Source: an uncultured Erysipelotrichaceae bacterium (lineage in GTDB: Bacteria; Bacillota_I; Bacilli_A; RF39; UBA660). From it: 64,000 bases of DNA. Below the pieces are notes generated by a model that was not told the origin of the DNA, did no database searches, and saw only the letters and a list, made by a program, of their open reading frames with translations. Shown piece after piece: positions 23,818 to 32,885 of this stretch (position 1 is the stretch's first letter; the number at the start of each line of letters is the position of its first letter). The translations under genes and the position numbers were made by a program. The stretch spans positions 1 to 64,000 of the forward strand of contig CACWLI010000002.1 of assembly GCA_902761685.1 (NCBI GenBank), given 5' to 3'.

Positions 23818-25041
23818 TAACCAATTTTTACCATCAATTATTCTTGTTACTAACATACTAGATGCAGAATCTCCAACAACATTTAACATTGTAGCAGGAG
23901 GATCTATAATTGTAGCTATTATTGTCAACATACCAAGAGAGGCAGCTGGGAAACCTAACATTGTAATTATAAGTGTTTCTGAAATTGTTCCTCCTCCAAT
24001 TGGAACTGCTGTAATTAGTAATGTAGCTAATAATGCTACTCCTAAAATTTTACCGGTTGAGATGTCTGTTCCAAATAGATTTACTAAAAACATTATTTTA
24101 AATACACTTCCAATAATTGATCCATCTTTATGGAAACTTGTCCCAAGTGGAATAGTTGTATCGGCTATATCATCTGGAACTCCTATTTTTTTAGCACAAT
24201 CTGTATTTACTGGAATAGATGCAGCTGATGAACAAGTGGCTAAAGATGTAAGTGTTGCAGGTAAAATATTTTTCCAATAAGCAAGAAATCCTCTTTTTCC
24301 TGCAGCTAAGAATGCATATAGTGAGTAAACAATAAAATAGAATAAAATAGCTATTAATGTATAAATTATAAATGTTCTACCATACCCTAATGCAATTTCT
24401 CCTCCAAATGTACCTACTAAAGCTGCAAAATAACATCCAAGACCTATAGGTGCATAATACATAATTATTTTAATAAATGATTGAATTACGTTATTAGCAC
24501 TATCTAGTACTTCTAAAAATTTTTTTCCTTTTTCTTTTGAAATATTAATACTAATACCAATTAGAATTGAAAATACAATCAATGCAATCATATTATCTCT
24601 TGTTAATATTTTAGAAAAATCATTCACACTAATAGTACTAACTGTTCTTTCTAAAAAATTAACATCTTGTTTTTCTGCAACTTCATCAGTTGAATTTAAC
24701 ACTTCTTTGATAGCATCACTATCTTGAGTATTAACTAATTTAAATGTTTTAGTACTTCCTATCCCAACTAAAACACTAATTAATGAGGTTACAATAAATA
24801 CTGCAAATACAGTTGCTAAAATTTTACCAATTCTTTTTGGTTGTTTCATTTTACCAATTGAAGTTGTTAGTGTTAAGAATATAAGTGGTATAATGATAAC
24901 TAATAATAAGTTTAAAAATAAATCACCAAATGGACTAAGTACACTTGCTTTTTCTTTAAAAACTAGTCCTACTATAGTTCCAATTATTATTGCTCCTAAT
25001 AGTATTAGTGATGATTTATAATTTTTTATGAATTTTTTCAT
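23803..25041 (-). CDS. Dicarboxylate/amino acid:cation symporter (DAACS family)
   Basis: Sodium- or proton-coupled uptake of dicarboxylates, glutamate/aspartate or neutral amino acids. About eight membrane helices plus two re-entrant loops, with the family hallmarks SSAASIPVN (serine-rich loop HP1, near residue 275), IPLGTSFHKDGSII, and PIGGGTIS followed by DPPATMLNVVGD near residue 370-385. It has no binding-protein partner and is a single-gene unit. The ATG at 25041 follows AAAGGAG. Relative to GltP, the TM7-type NMDGT motif is replaced by SFHKDGS, so the substrate and coupling ion may differ from glutamate/sodium. Confidence 0.85.
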   Translation of the reverse strand: MKKFIKNYKSSLILLGAIIIGTIVGLVFKEKASVLSPFGDLFLNLLLVIIIPLIFLTLTTSIGKMKQPKRIGKILATVFAVFIVTSLISVLVGIGSTKTFKLVNTQDSDAIKEVLNSTDEVAEKQDVNFLERTVSTISVNDFSKILTRDNMIALIVFSILIGISINISKEKGKKFLEVLDSANNVIQSFIKIIMYYAPIGLGCYFAALVGTFGGEIALGYGRTFIIYTLIAILFYFIVYSLYAFLAAGKRGFLAYWKNILPATLTSLATCSSAASIPVNTDCAKKIGVPDDIADTTIPLGTSFHKDGSIIGSVFKIMFLVNLFGTDISTGKILGVALLATLLITAVPIGGGTISETLIITMLGFPAASLGMLTIIATIIDPPATMLNVVGDSASSMLVTRIIDGKNWLKKKK

Positions 25042-25124
25042 AATTACTCCTTTCACTATTAATTATATATGTTTGTTTTAAAAAAAGTCTATATTTTACA
25101 TTCCACACTTAATCCACATTTTTA

Positions 25125-25152
25125 TTGATAAAATAATTTATTTATATATAAT
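25125..25152 (+). promoter_or_regulatory. Promoter of the Sel1-repeat gene
   Basis: TTGATA (25125-25130), 16 bases, TATAAT (25147-25152), followed by AAGGGGAA before the GTG start. Confidence 0.65.
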
Positions 25153-25169
25153 ATTAGTAAGGGGAATTT

Positions 25170-26471
25170 GTGATAGAGGATTATCAAAATATGAAAAAAA
25201 ATTATATTAAAATGAATAATAATGATAAGATTTTATCATTTGGTAATATTGTTAGTGTTATTAAAAGAATTTCTAATAATAAAAATGCTATGCAAATGGA
25301 AATATTTTGTAGTATTTTTGATGTTAATAATATAAATGTTACTACTATTAATAATTATTGTATTGGTATTAGAGCAATAGGCATAGAATACAAAAAAATT
25401 TTTAGTGATAAATATAATGAAAATAAAGAATTATTTATTCCTAGTGTTTTATCAATAATTAGTATATTAGATGATAAGATTTATTCATTAAGTGAAAGTA
25501 GTATTATAGATATTAATAATAATATTAAACTTGGTTTAGTTATCAAAGAGTTATTAACAATAGCTAAAAATGATAATAATGTTAGTGATGAATTTATAAA
25601 TAAAACAATGTCTATGAGTCAATTTGACGCGTTTGTTGAATTACTAAATTATTCAATTAATACTAATAGACAACCGATATTTAAACAAGATATTAACATT
25701 AAAATTAATAAGGAAGAATTAGATGATTATTTAAAAATTAAATTATATTATGGTCAAAATTATATAACAACTTTAACAAATTTAGCTAATAAGAATAATA
25801 TGTATGCTTGTGCAGATATTGGTTCTATGTGGTTTGATGGAGAAGTTGATGGTAATATAAATTATGATAAATCTTTTGAATATTACTTAAAGGCTGCCAA
25901 TAAAAACCATCCAAAAGCTTGCTGGATGATTGCTAATTTAATATTAACTAAAAGAGTAAAATATGATTTTGATACTATGTGGTATTATTTAAATAAGTCA
26001 ATAGAATTAGGAAGCGCTGCTGGATATAATACTCTTGGATTATGTTATAAAAATGGTATAAATAAAGAAAAGATTATTGATTTAGAAAAAGCAAAATACT
26101 ATTTTGAATTAGCAAGTGATTTAGGATATGTATATGCATTTAATAATCTTGGTAAATTGTATGAAGATGATAATATTGATGAAGCTATAAAATATTATAA
26201 AATTAGTGCTGATATGGGAGATAGTTGGGCATTAAATAAACTTGGAGAGTATTATAGACGTAATAATAATTTAGAAATGGCATATATGTATTATATGGAG
26301 TCTATTAAATGTCCTATTAAAGAAAGAAATTATTATGCATATTATAATTTGGCTAAATATTTCTATGAAAAAGGATGCGAATGTGTTAAAATAAAAGCAG
26401 ATAATAATAAATATAAATATTGTATGGAAATGTTTGATAAATTAAAAAAGGAGAATGATTATGGAAGATAA
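25170..26471 (+). CDS. Sel1-repeat protein
   Basis: Solenoid protein with about five Sel1/TPR-like repeats in residues 205-420; each contains an alanine/leucine-rich helix pair (for example SFEYYLKAANKNHPKACWMIA, LGSAAGYNTLGLCYKNG in parts). The N-terminal 200 residues are helical and not recognised. Sel1 repeats mediate protein-protein contacts. No signal peptide, so cytoplasmic. The GTG start at 25170 follows AAGGGGAA. Its 3' end overlaps the region of the next gene, whose ribosome binding site lies inside it, so the two are cotranscribed. Confidence 0.75.
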   Translation: MIEDYQNMKKNYIKMNNNDKILSFGNIVSVIKRISNNKNAMQMEIFCSIFDVNNINVTTINNYCIGIRAIGIEYKKIFSDKYNENKELFIPSVLSIISILDDKIYSLSESSIIDINNNIKLGLVIKELLTIAKNDNNVSDEFINKTMSMSQFDAFVELLNYSINTNRQPIFKQDINIKINKEELDDYLKIKLYYGQNYITTLTNLANKNNMYACADIGSMWFDGEVDGNINYDKSFEYYLKAANKNHPKACWMIANLILTKRVKYDFDTMWYYLNKSIELGSAAGYNTLGLCYKNGINKEKIIDLEKAKYYFELASDLGYVYAFNNLGKLYEDDNIDEAIKYYKISADMGDSWALNKLGEYYRRNNNLEMAYMYYMESIKCPIKERNYYAYYNLAKYFYEKGCECVKIKADNNKYKYCMEMFDKLKKENDYGR

Positions 26472-27036
26472 AAAAGCATCTACTAATGTTTTTATAATAG
26501 TTTTATTAATAATTATTATAGGATTTAGTTGTTACTATGGATATGATGCTATAACTAATAAAAATAATAATGCGTCTGAAAATAAAAAAGAGGTTGAAAA
26601 TACAGATGTAAATAATGAAAAAAAAGATAACAATAAAGAAGTAAAATCTACTAATAATTATGAATATTATTATTTTGAAGAGGAAGATTCACCAGATGGT
26701 TCTGATAATGATGATGAAAGCTTTCTTATTTATAAAGAAATATATTTATATAATAATGGAAAATTTTATTATAGTTATGCAGACTATGGTGATACATGTC
26801 AACCATGGTACTATGGTAATTATATAATTGATGATAATGTATTAAAATTAACATCTATTTATAGAGGTGATTGTGATATGTGTTATCATAAAGATTATTT
26901 AAATAATTTTGAATTTAAATTAAATGGTAAAACTTTAATTAGTAGTGATAATGAAATTCTTTCATTAAGTAAACCGAAAGACATGGAGCCTGATTTGGAT
27001 TTTGATAATTGGAAAGATGGTTGTAAGAATAATTAA
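26461..27036 (+). CDS. Membrane-anchored protein of unknown function
   Basis: N-terminal anchor (VFIIVLLIIIIGFSCYYGY) followed by a 50-residue Asn/Lys/Glu-rich linker and an extracytoplasmic domain with four cysteines, two in a CDMC motif. ATG 26461 is preferred over ATG 26455 because AAGGAG lies 8 bases before it. It overlaps the Sel1-repeat gene by 11 bases. The domain pattern (YFEEED, then a YYGNYIIDDNVLKLTS beta core) is not assigned; it resembles other anchored proteins of this window. Confidence 0.65.
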   Translation: MEDKKASTNVFIIVLLIIIIGFSCYYGYDAITNKNNNASENKKEVENTDVNNEKKDNNKEVKSTNNYEYYYFEEEDSPDGSDNDDESFLIYKEIYLYNNGKFYYSYADYGDTCQPWYYGNYIIDDNVLKLTSIYRGDCDMCYHKDYLNNFEFKLNGKTLISSDNEILSLSKPKDMEPDLDFDNWKDGCKNN

Positions 27037-27062
27037 AAAAGAGTTTTTTAACTCTTTTTTAA
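27035..27062. terminator. Bidirectional terminator
   Basis: AAAAAAGAGTT and AACTCTTTTTT arms, shared by the anchored-protein gene and the lysozyme gene. Confidence 0.75.
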
Positions 27063-28279
27063 TGTTTGTTTTTATCGTTATACATTACATTTATATCTAC
27101 TGAACCACTTATTCCATTAACTGATCCACTACTAGATAATTGCCATATAGAATATGGTTTCTCAAAATCATTATTACTAGTGTAATATGCGAGCCATGTA
27201 TTGTCAAATTCTCTCCATATGTGATTCAAATAGTATGCGCTTGAATATAAATATCCTTTATATCCATTTGCTTCTACTTCATCTATAAAAGTATCAGCAA
27301 TATCACTTAGTTCTTTAAAGCTTACATCATAGCTATTAAACGAGTTCCAGTTTTCCCAGTCAAATGCAATGCCTATTTCTAACTCTTGTTTATTAAGTTT
27401 ATTAACAATCCAATTTGCTTGTTCTTTTGCTTGTTCTTTGTTTTTAGCGTATGAATAAAAGTATACTCCAAGAGGCATATTAACTTCTTTTGCTTTTTTA
27501 ATATTGTTATCAAACCATTTATCAAGTTTTAATTCTCCACTACTTGGGCCATACCCAATTCTTAGTATTGCAAATTCAACACCTGCATCTTTTACTTTTT
27601 TCCAGTTAATGTCATCTTGCCATGCTGAAACATCTATTCCAATTTTAGTATCTTCTTTTTTATATTTAGATATGTAATCTTTTAGAGGAGTTCTTTTAAC
27701 CGTTGAACTTGAAGAAGAACTTCCGCTTGTTTTGTTAATAACTTTTAATGTAATATTTTTTTCACTTTTATTACCACTTTCGTCTTCGGCAATATATTTT
27801 AGATTATATGATCCAATTTTATCTGTGTTATATGATCCTTCAATATAACATTTTGGTTTAGAATCGTGATTATCCCCACATAAATATTTATTTGTTAAAT
27901 CACTTTTATCTCCTTTATAAACAGTTTTAGTATTACTACCAAGTATTAAAGGAGGTGTTTTATCTTCAACTTTATATATTAGATTATATATTTGATTTTC
28001 ATTTTCTGGATTTTTTACTAACATATTATTATCTCCAAGAATTGATGTATCTATTTTACCTTCGACATCTTTATTTATTACATCTTTTATATACTGTTTA
28101 GAGTCATATTCAAAAGTATTTTTTGCTTTATATTCAATTAATTCAAGTATATTATTATTTTCATATTTTACTCTATTTTTTTTAATCATAGTAAACAATA
28201 CTATAACTACATCTATAGCTATAACAATTGATATTAAAAGAATTATAATAATTGTTTTTAAATTTATCTTTCTCTTCAT
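27059..28279 (-). CDS. Membrane-anchored GH25 lysozyme with Ig-like domain
   Basis: Muramidase that would cleave the glycan strands of peptidoglycan. An N-terminal membrane anchor (residues 9-32) is followed by an Ig/cadherin-like domain (residues about 110-180, IPPLILGS-type start, ending AEDESGNKSEKNITLKV), a serine-rich linker (SGSSSSSS) and a glycosyl hydrolase family 25 domain from about residue 213 (IGIDVSAWQDDINWKKVK, AILRIGYG) with the catalytic Asp/Glu pair in FDWENW. The anchored form and single copy suggest a role in the cell's own wall turnover rather than lysis. Confidence 0.85.
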   Translation of the reverse strand: MKRKINLKTIIIILLISIVIAIDVVIVLFTMIKKNRVKYENNNILELIEYKAKNTFEYDSKQYIKDVINKDVEGKIDTSILGDNNMLVKNPENENQIYNLIYKVEDKTPPLILGSNTKTVYKGDKSDLTNKYLCGDNHDSKPKCYIEGSYNTDKIGSYNLKYIAEDESGNKSEKNITLKVINKTSGSSSSSSTVKRTPLKDYISKYKKEDTKIGIDVSAWQDDINWKKVKDAGVEFAILRIGYGPSSGELKLDKWFDNNIKKAKEVNMPLGVYFYSYAKNKEQAKEQANWIVNKLNKQELEIGIAFDWENWNSFNSYDVSFKELSDIADTFIDEVEANGYKGYLYSSAYYLNHIWREFDNTWLAYYTSNNDFEKPYSIWQLSSSGSVNGISGSVDINVMYNDKNKH

Positions 28280-28323
28280 AATATATTTATATCATAAAGT
28301 TTTAAATAATAAAATGATATAAT

Positions 28324-28352
28324 TTGATTTTTTTATATTTTTATTGTATAAT
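28324..28352 (+). promoter_or_regulatory. Promoter of the anchored-protein gene at 28379
   Basis: TTGATT (28324-28329), 17 bases, TATAAT (28347-28352), then AAGGGGAGAG before the start. Confidence 0.75.
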
Positions 28353-28378
28353 ATAGGCCTCAAAAAGGGGAGAGAAAA

Positions 28379-29056
28379 ATGAAAAAAAAGAAGAAAATAC
28401 AATTATTATCATTAACTTCTGCATTATTAGTAACTTTATCTGTAGTTGGAATAAGAATGAGTAATGAAAATAAGAAAGAAAATGAACCTATTAGTAATGA
28501 AGAATTTATAGCAGATGTAACATTTGATTCAATTGAATCAAAATATGATTTTCATCAAGTAAGTGATACTTATGATGTTGATGGAGCTATTAGTGAACTT
28601 GGTATTGTTGAGAATAAAATGCTTCCATATAATATGTATAAAGTAATTAGATTTATTGATAAAGAACATTATGAAAAAATAGCAGTAGTAGAGTGCTATT
28701 TGAACTTTACTGTTGATGAAAATGGTAATATAACTGGATATTATTATGATATGTATGATATGTTTACTAAGAATTATTTATTTAGCACATATGTTTATGA
28801 CAATACATTAAAAATAAATGTCTATGATTTACCAAGTGATGAAGTTCTTAGAGTTTTATCTTATGGAGATTTATTAGACTTGAGGGAAATTGCATTATCT
28901 AAAGGAATGGATGAAAATTATGTTGATTCCGTAGCTACTAATAATATTGAAGATAGAAGTTTATTAGTTAGTGAGGCAGGAAGAATGTATGTTATGTTAG
29001 TAAACTCTTATAATAGAATTAAATTTGATGAAAATAGACAAATGATTTTAAAATAA
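28379..29056 (+). CDS. Secreted or anchored protein of unknown function (225 aa)
   Basis: The basic N terminus (MKKKKKIQLL) and following hydrophobic stretch (SLTSALLVTLSVVGI) form a signal sequence or anchor with no lipobox. The rest is an acidic, tyrosine-rich extracytoplasmic domain with mixed helix and strand and one cysteine. No catalytic motif stands out, and I do not recognise the family. A single-gene unit with a near-consensus promoter and a strong AAGGGGAG binding site, suggesting high expression. Confidence 0.65.
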   Translation: MKKKKKIQLLSLTSALLVTLSVVGIRMSNENKKENEPISNEEFIADVTFDSIESKYDFHQVSDTYDVDGAISELGIVENKMLPYNMYKVIRFIDKEHYEKIAVVECYLNFTVDENGNITGYYYDMYDMFTKNYLFSTYVYDNTLKINVYDLPSDEVLRVLSYGDLLDLREIALSKGMDENYVDSVATNNIEDRSLLVSEAGRMYVMLVNSYNRIKFDENRQMILK

Positions 29057-29076
29057 AAACTTTACAAAATAAAATG

Positions 29077-29107
29077 TCAAATATTTTAATAATATTTGAT
29101 TTTTTTA
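29077..29107 (+). terminator. Terminator
   Basis: TCAAATATT, short loop, AATATTTGA, then seven T. Confidence 0.75.
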
Positions 29108-29116
29108 TTTGTTTGC

Positions 29117-29145
29117 TTGAGTATGATTTTATCAAATTGTATAAT
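29117..29145 (+). promoter_or_regulatory. Promoter of the DUF1846 gene
   Basis: TTGAGT (29117-29122), 17 bases, TATAAT (29140-29145), then AGGTGAGGAT before the start. Confidence 0.65.
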
Positions 29146-29165
29146 TTATAATAGGTGAGGATAAT

Positions 29166-30638
29166 ATGAAGAAAGGATTTGATAATGCTAAGTATGTAAA
29201 AATACAGAGCAAAAAAATCAGAGAGAGATTTGGTTTATTTGATAAATTATATCTTGAAGTGGGTGGAAAACTATTTGATGATTCACATGCAGCTAGAGTA
29301 TTACCTGGATTTCAAAACGATGCAAAGATTAATATGTTTCGTGAATTAAAAAATGATTTAGAAATTATTTTTTGTATTAATGCAGGAGATATCGAAAGAA
29401 ATAAAACACGTGGTGAATATGGAAGAACTTATGATAATGAAATATTAAAATTAATTAATAATTCAAAAAAAATGGGTTTTTCAGTTAATAGTGTTGTTAT
29501 AACACTATATAAAAATCAAGTAAGTGTAGATAAATTTATAAAAAAATTAAACCGTAATGGAATAAAAACATATATTCATACTTTTACAAAAGGATATCCA
29601 ACAGATGTTGATACAATTGTTAGTGAAGAAGGATATGGAGCTAATCCATATATAGAAACTTCAAAACCTTTAATTCTTGTTAATGCTCCAGGCCCTGGAA
29701 GTGGTAAATTAGCTACTTGCTTATCACAGATTTATCATGAACATAAAAGAGGAATTAATGCTGGTTATGCTAAATTTGAAACTTTTCCTGTATGGAATTT
29801 GCCTTTGAAGCACCCTGTTAATTTAGCATATGAAGCAGCAACTGCAGATTTGAAAGATGTTAATATGATTGATCCATTTCATTTAGAAGAATATGGTGTT
29901 ACTGCGGTAAATTATAATAGAGATATTGAATTATTTCCAGTCCTTAAAAACATTCTAAATAAAGTTAGTGGAAAAGATATTTATAAGTCACCAACTGATA
30001 TGGGTGTTAATATGATAGGCTATTGTATTAGTGATAATGATGTGGTAGAAGAAGCAGCAAAAAAGGAAATTGTTAGAAGATATTATCACGAAACTAATAA
30101 TTATAAGCTTGGATTATGCGAAGCAGATACATATGAAAAAGTTAAATTATTAATGAATGAAGCTCAAATTGATGAAAATTATTTAGATGTAATAAAGCCT
30201 GCACTTGAAAAGAGTAAAAAGGAAAAATTACCTGTTATTTCAATTAAAATAGGTAAAAAGATTATTACTGGTAAACAAACAGATATTTTAACTCCTGCTA
30301 GTAGTGTAATATTAAATGCAATTAAAGTTATAAGTAAAATACCTGATGATATTAAATTATTATCACCAAATGTACTAGAACCTATGCTTAAGTTAAAAAA
30401 AGAATTAAAAAATGGTGATAGATTAACTTTACCAGAGGTATTAACTGCACTTAGTATATGTTCTGCTACAAACCCAATGACTGAAAAAGCATTATCAAAC
30501 TTAACTAAATTAAAAGATGCTGAAGCTCATGCAACTTATATTGTTGATAATGGTGATAAGAAAACTTTAAAAGGGTTAAAAGTAAATTTAACTTGTGAGC
30601 CAGAATATTTACAAAGTGAAGATATTGATTTTGGATAA
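29166..30638 (+). CDS. DUF1846 family protein
   Basis: Full-length (490 aa) member of DUF1846, widespread in Firmicutes and of known structure but unsettled function. Recognisable features are KKGFDNAKYVKIQSKKIRER at the start, LPGFQNDAKINM, VNAPGPGSGKLATCLSQIYHE near residue 185 (a P-loop-like segment) and SICSATNPMTEKA near the C terminus. No membrane segment. The ATG follows AGGTGAGGAT. It stands alone between a promoter and a bidirectional terminator. Confidence 0.88.
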   Translation: MKKGFDNAKYVKIQSKKIRERFGLFDKLYLEVGGKLFDDSHAARVLPGFQNDAKINMFRELKNDLEIIFCINAGDIERNKTRGEYGRTYDNEILKLINNSKKMGFSVNSVVITLYKNQVSVDKFIKKLNRNGIKTYIHTFTKGYPTDVDTIVSEEGYGANPYIETSKPLILVNAPGPGSGKLATCLSQIYHEHKRGINAGYAKFETFPVWNLPLKHPVNLAYEAATADLKDVNMIDPFHLEEYGVTAVNYNRDIELFPVLKNILNKVSGKDIYKSPTDMGVNMIGYCISDNDVVEEAAKKEIVRRYYHETNNYKLGLCEADTYEKVKLLMNEAQIDENYLDVIKPALEKSKKEKLPVISIKIGKKIITGKQTDILTPASSVILNAIKVISKIPDDIKLLSPNVLEPMLKLKKELKNGDRLTLPEVLTALSICSATNPMTEKALSNLTKLKDAEAHATYIVDNGDKKTLKGLKVNLTCEPEYLQSEDIDFG

Positions 30639-30640
30639 TA

Positions 30641-30670
30641 AAAAACCAGTTTAATACTGGTTTTTTTTAT
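30641..30670. terminator. Bidirectional terminator
   Basis: AAAAAACCAGT and ACTGGTTTTTT arms between convergent genes. Confidence 0.8.
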
Positions 30671-31449
30671 CTGAAATTTTCAACATTAATAGTTGTTTTA
30701 TCATATATTATTTTTACACTTTTTACATAGCTTGGTAATTCGAAGAAAATATAACCTGAATATTTTGAATTAGGTTGCGCAAAGAAGTCTAATCTTTGGC
30801 TTGATTCTTTTGAATTTGAAGAGTGACTTTTAGCATTAATATCTTCATTTCCATTTTCGTCAGTGTAAGTTACTTTAAAATTTGAATAAAGTGTCATATT
30901 TTTTGTTGATTTATTTTTAAATACAATATGAAATGCATAATAATCTAAATTGCTTGGTCTATGATTTCCTTCTTCATACCACTCATATTCATATTCTCTT
31001 ACTTTATCACAAATGATGTCATAATTTTCCATTTCAGCAGTTTCATTAAATGAAACTGTTTTTTCTTTTTCTTCTTCTTTTTCATTTTCTTCTTTAACAG
31101 TTGTTGTATCTATCATATTATCGATTGCTTTATTCATTTGTTTATTTGACGATTTAAAAACATTGTAGAATATTAGTCCAAATACAAATAATGCTATTAA
31201 AAATATTAAGAATGGAATAAAAGAAATTCTTTTAACTGTATTTAATTGTTTTTCCATTATGTCATTTGTTATTTCTTTTTTTCTAATATCAGCTTCTCTT
31301 TCTCTTAAATCATAGTCATTATTTATATCATTTATTTCTTCTACTTTTTTGTATTTTTTATTTTTTGAATAGGGTGCTCCGCAATTAGAACACTTTTTAT
31401 CTTTTTCTGTATCAATAATAGCACCACAATGCTCACATGTTATTTTCAT
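30667..31449 (-). CDS. Zinc-ribbon single-span membrane protein
   Basis: N-terminal zinc ribbon (CEHCGAI and CSNCGAP, residues 5-26), a charged helical linker, a transmembrane helix at about residues 76-96 and an extracytoplasmic beta-rich domain of about 120 residues, similar in layout to DUF4352-type proteins. The zinc ribbon would be in the cytoplasm. It lies only 1 base after the murD stop, with its binding site AAGGAGAA inside murD, so it is cotranscribed with a cell-wall gene. Its role, perhaps envelope sensing, is inference. Confidence 0.7.
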   Translation of the reverse strand: MKITCEHCGAIIDTEKDKKCSNCGAPYSKNKKYKKVEEINDINNDYDLREREADIRKKEITNDIMEKQLNTVKRISFIPFLIFLIALFVFGLIFYNVFKSSNKQMNKAIDNMIDTTTVKEENEKEEEKEKTVSFNETAEMENYDIICDKVREYEYEWYEEGNHRPSNLDYYAFHIVFKNKSTKNMTLYSNFKVTYTDENGNEDINAKSHSSNSKESSQRLDFFAQPNSKYSGYIFFELPSYVKSVKIIYDKTTINVENFR

Positions 31450-31450
31450 A

Positions 31451-32797
31451 CTAGTTCTCCTTTAACTCTTTTACTATATTTTTAAATTCAGTACCTCTAT
31501 CTTCGAAGCATTTATATTGATCCCATGAAGCGCAAGCTGGACTTAGTAATATAACATCTCCTGTATTTGCATTTTCATGAGCACAAGTTAAAGCTTCTCT
31601 TAAAGTTTCTTTTACTATACAATTAACGTTTATTTTATCACAGTATTCTTTGATTCTATTATTTGTTTGTCCAAATGAAACTACTAGTTTTACATTTGTC
31701 ATATAATTTGTTAATCCTTCAAATGAATGTCCTCTATCAAGCCCACCTAGTAAAAGAATTGTTGGTTTTTTAAATGCAGATAATGCTATTTGAGTTGATG
31801 TTACATTGGTTGCTTTAGAATCATTATAATAGTCAACTCCATTAATAGTACCAGAATATTCTATTCTGTGTTCTACACCACTAAATTCTTTAATTGTATT
31901 AGAAATAATATCATTTGAAATACCTAACTCTTTTGAAATCATAATGGCACACATTATATTTTCATAATTGTGTTTACCTTGTAATTTGATGTCTTTTGTA
32001 TTAATTATTTCTTCACCATAATAATAAATTTTATCATCTTTTAAGTAAGCACCATCTATTACTTTATTGCTTGAAAAGTATTTCTTTGTGCTTTTAATAT
32101 CTTTAGTTATTCTAAATGCATCTTCATTATCATAATTAATTATTGCTATGTTCTTTTTTGTGTGATTTTGAAATAATCTTACTTTATTTTCATTGTAATA
32201 ATCTCTTGTTCCAAACATATCTAAATGTGCTTCAAATATATTTGTTAAAACTCCTATATCTGGATTAAAATCATAGAAGTCATGTATTTGTGGAACTCCA
32301 ATTTCCATTACTAAGTAATCATTTTCTTTTATGTTTTCTATCACTTCACAAAGCGGAAATCCAATGTTACCTGCTAAATGTGTTCTTCCTGGGAAAGCAT
32401 TTCTAACTATTTCATATGTTAATGATGTAGTAGTAGTTTTACCATTTGTTCCAGTTATAGCAATTAGTTTAACTCCTTTTGGAAGTAAATGATAGGCCAT
32501 TTCTATTTCATTAATTACCTTTATATTATGTTCATTGGCATATTTTAAATATTTATGATCAAATTTGACACCTGGATTTTTAATTAAATAATCAAATGAT
32601 TCATCTAATATATCATCAGGATGATCTCCTAGTACAATTTTAACTCCTAAGTCTTCTAATTCTTTTATGTGATTTGGATCTTGATTTTCATTTTTATCAT
32701 TAAGTACTATTTGATTGTTTCTTTTTGCAAGTATTCTAGCGGCATGATATCCACTTCTAGCCATACCTAAAATAAAGATTTTTTTGTTTTCAAACAT
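31451..32797 (-). CDS. murD: UDP-N-acetylmuramoyl-L-alanine--D-glutamate ligase MurD
   Basis: Adds D-glutamate to UDP-MurNAc-L-Ala in the cytoplasmic phase of peptidoglycan synthesis. N-terminal Rossmann segment (FILGMARSGYHAARIL), ATP-binding TGTNGKTTTT near residue 115, VMEIGVPQIHDF, HRIEYSGTINGVDYYNDSKATNVTS (in parts) and LLGGLDRGHSFEGL are all MurD hallmarks; 448 aa is the usual length. The ATG at 32797 follows GGGTGAAT; the in-frame GTG at 32806 would overlap that site. Its presence shows that this organism makes a normal wall precursor. Confidence 0.92.
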   Translation of the reverse strand: MFENKKIFILGMARSGYHAARILAKRNNQIVLNDKNENQDPNHIKELEDLGVKIVLGDHPDDILDESFDYLIKNPGVKFDHKYLKYANEHNIKVINEIEMAYHLLPKGVKLIAITGTNGKTTTTSLTYEIVRNAFPGRTHLAGNIGFPLCEVIENIKENDYLVMEIGVPQIHDFYDFNPDIGVLTNIFEAHLDMFGTRDYYNENKVRLFQNHTKKNIAIINYDNEDAFRITKDIKSTKKYFSSNKVIDGAYLKDDKIYYYGEEIINTKDIKLQGKHNYENIMCAIMISKELGISNDIISNTIKEFSGVEHRIEYSGTINGVDYYNDSKATNVTSTQIALSAFKKPTILLLGGLDRGHSFEGLTNYMTNVKLVVSFGQTNNRIKEYCDKINVNCIVKETLREALTCAHENANTGDVILLSPACASWDQYKCFEDRGTEFKNIVKELKEN

Positions 32798-32885
32798 TTT
32801 ATTCACCCACTATGATTATACTACAAATAATTTAAGTTTTACAAAAATTATGATATAATTTTTATAAATAATAGGAGTGTTTGTA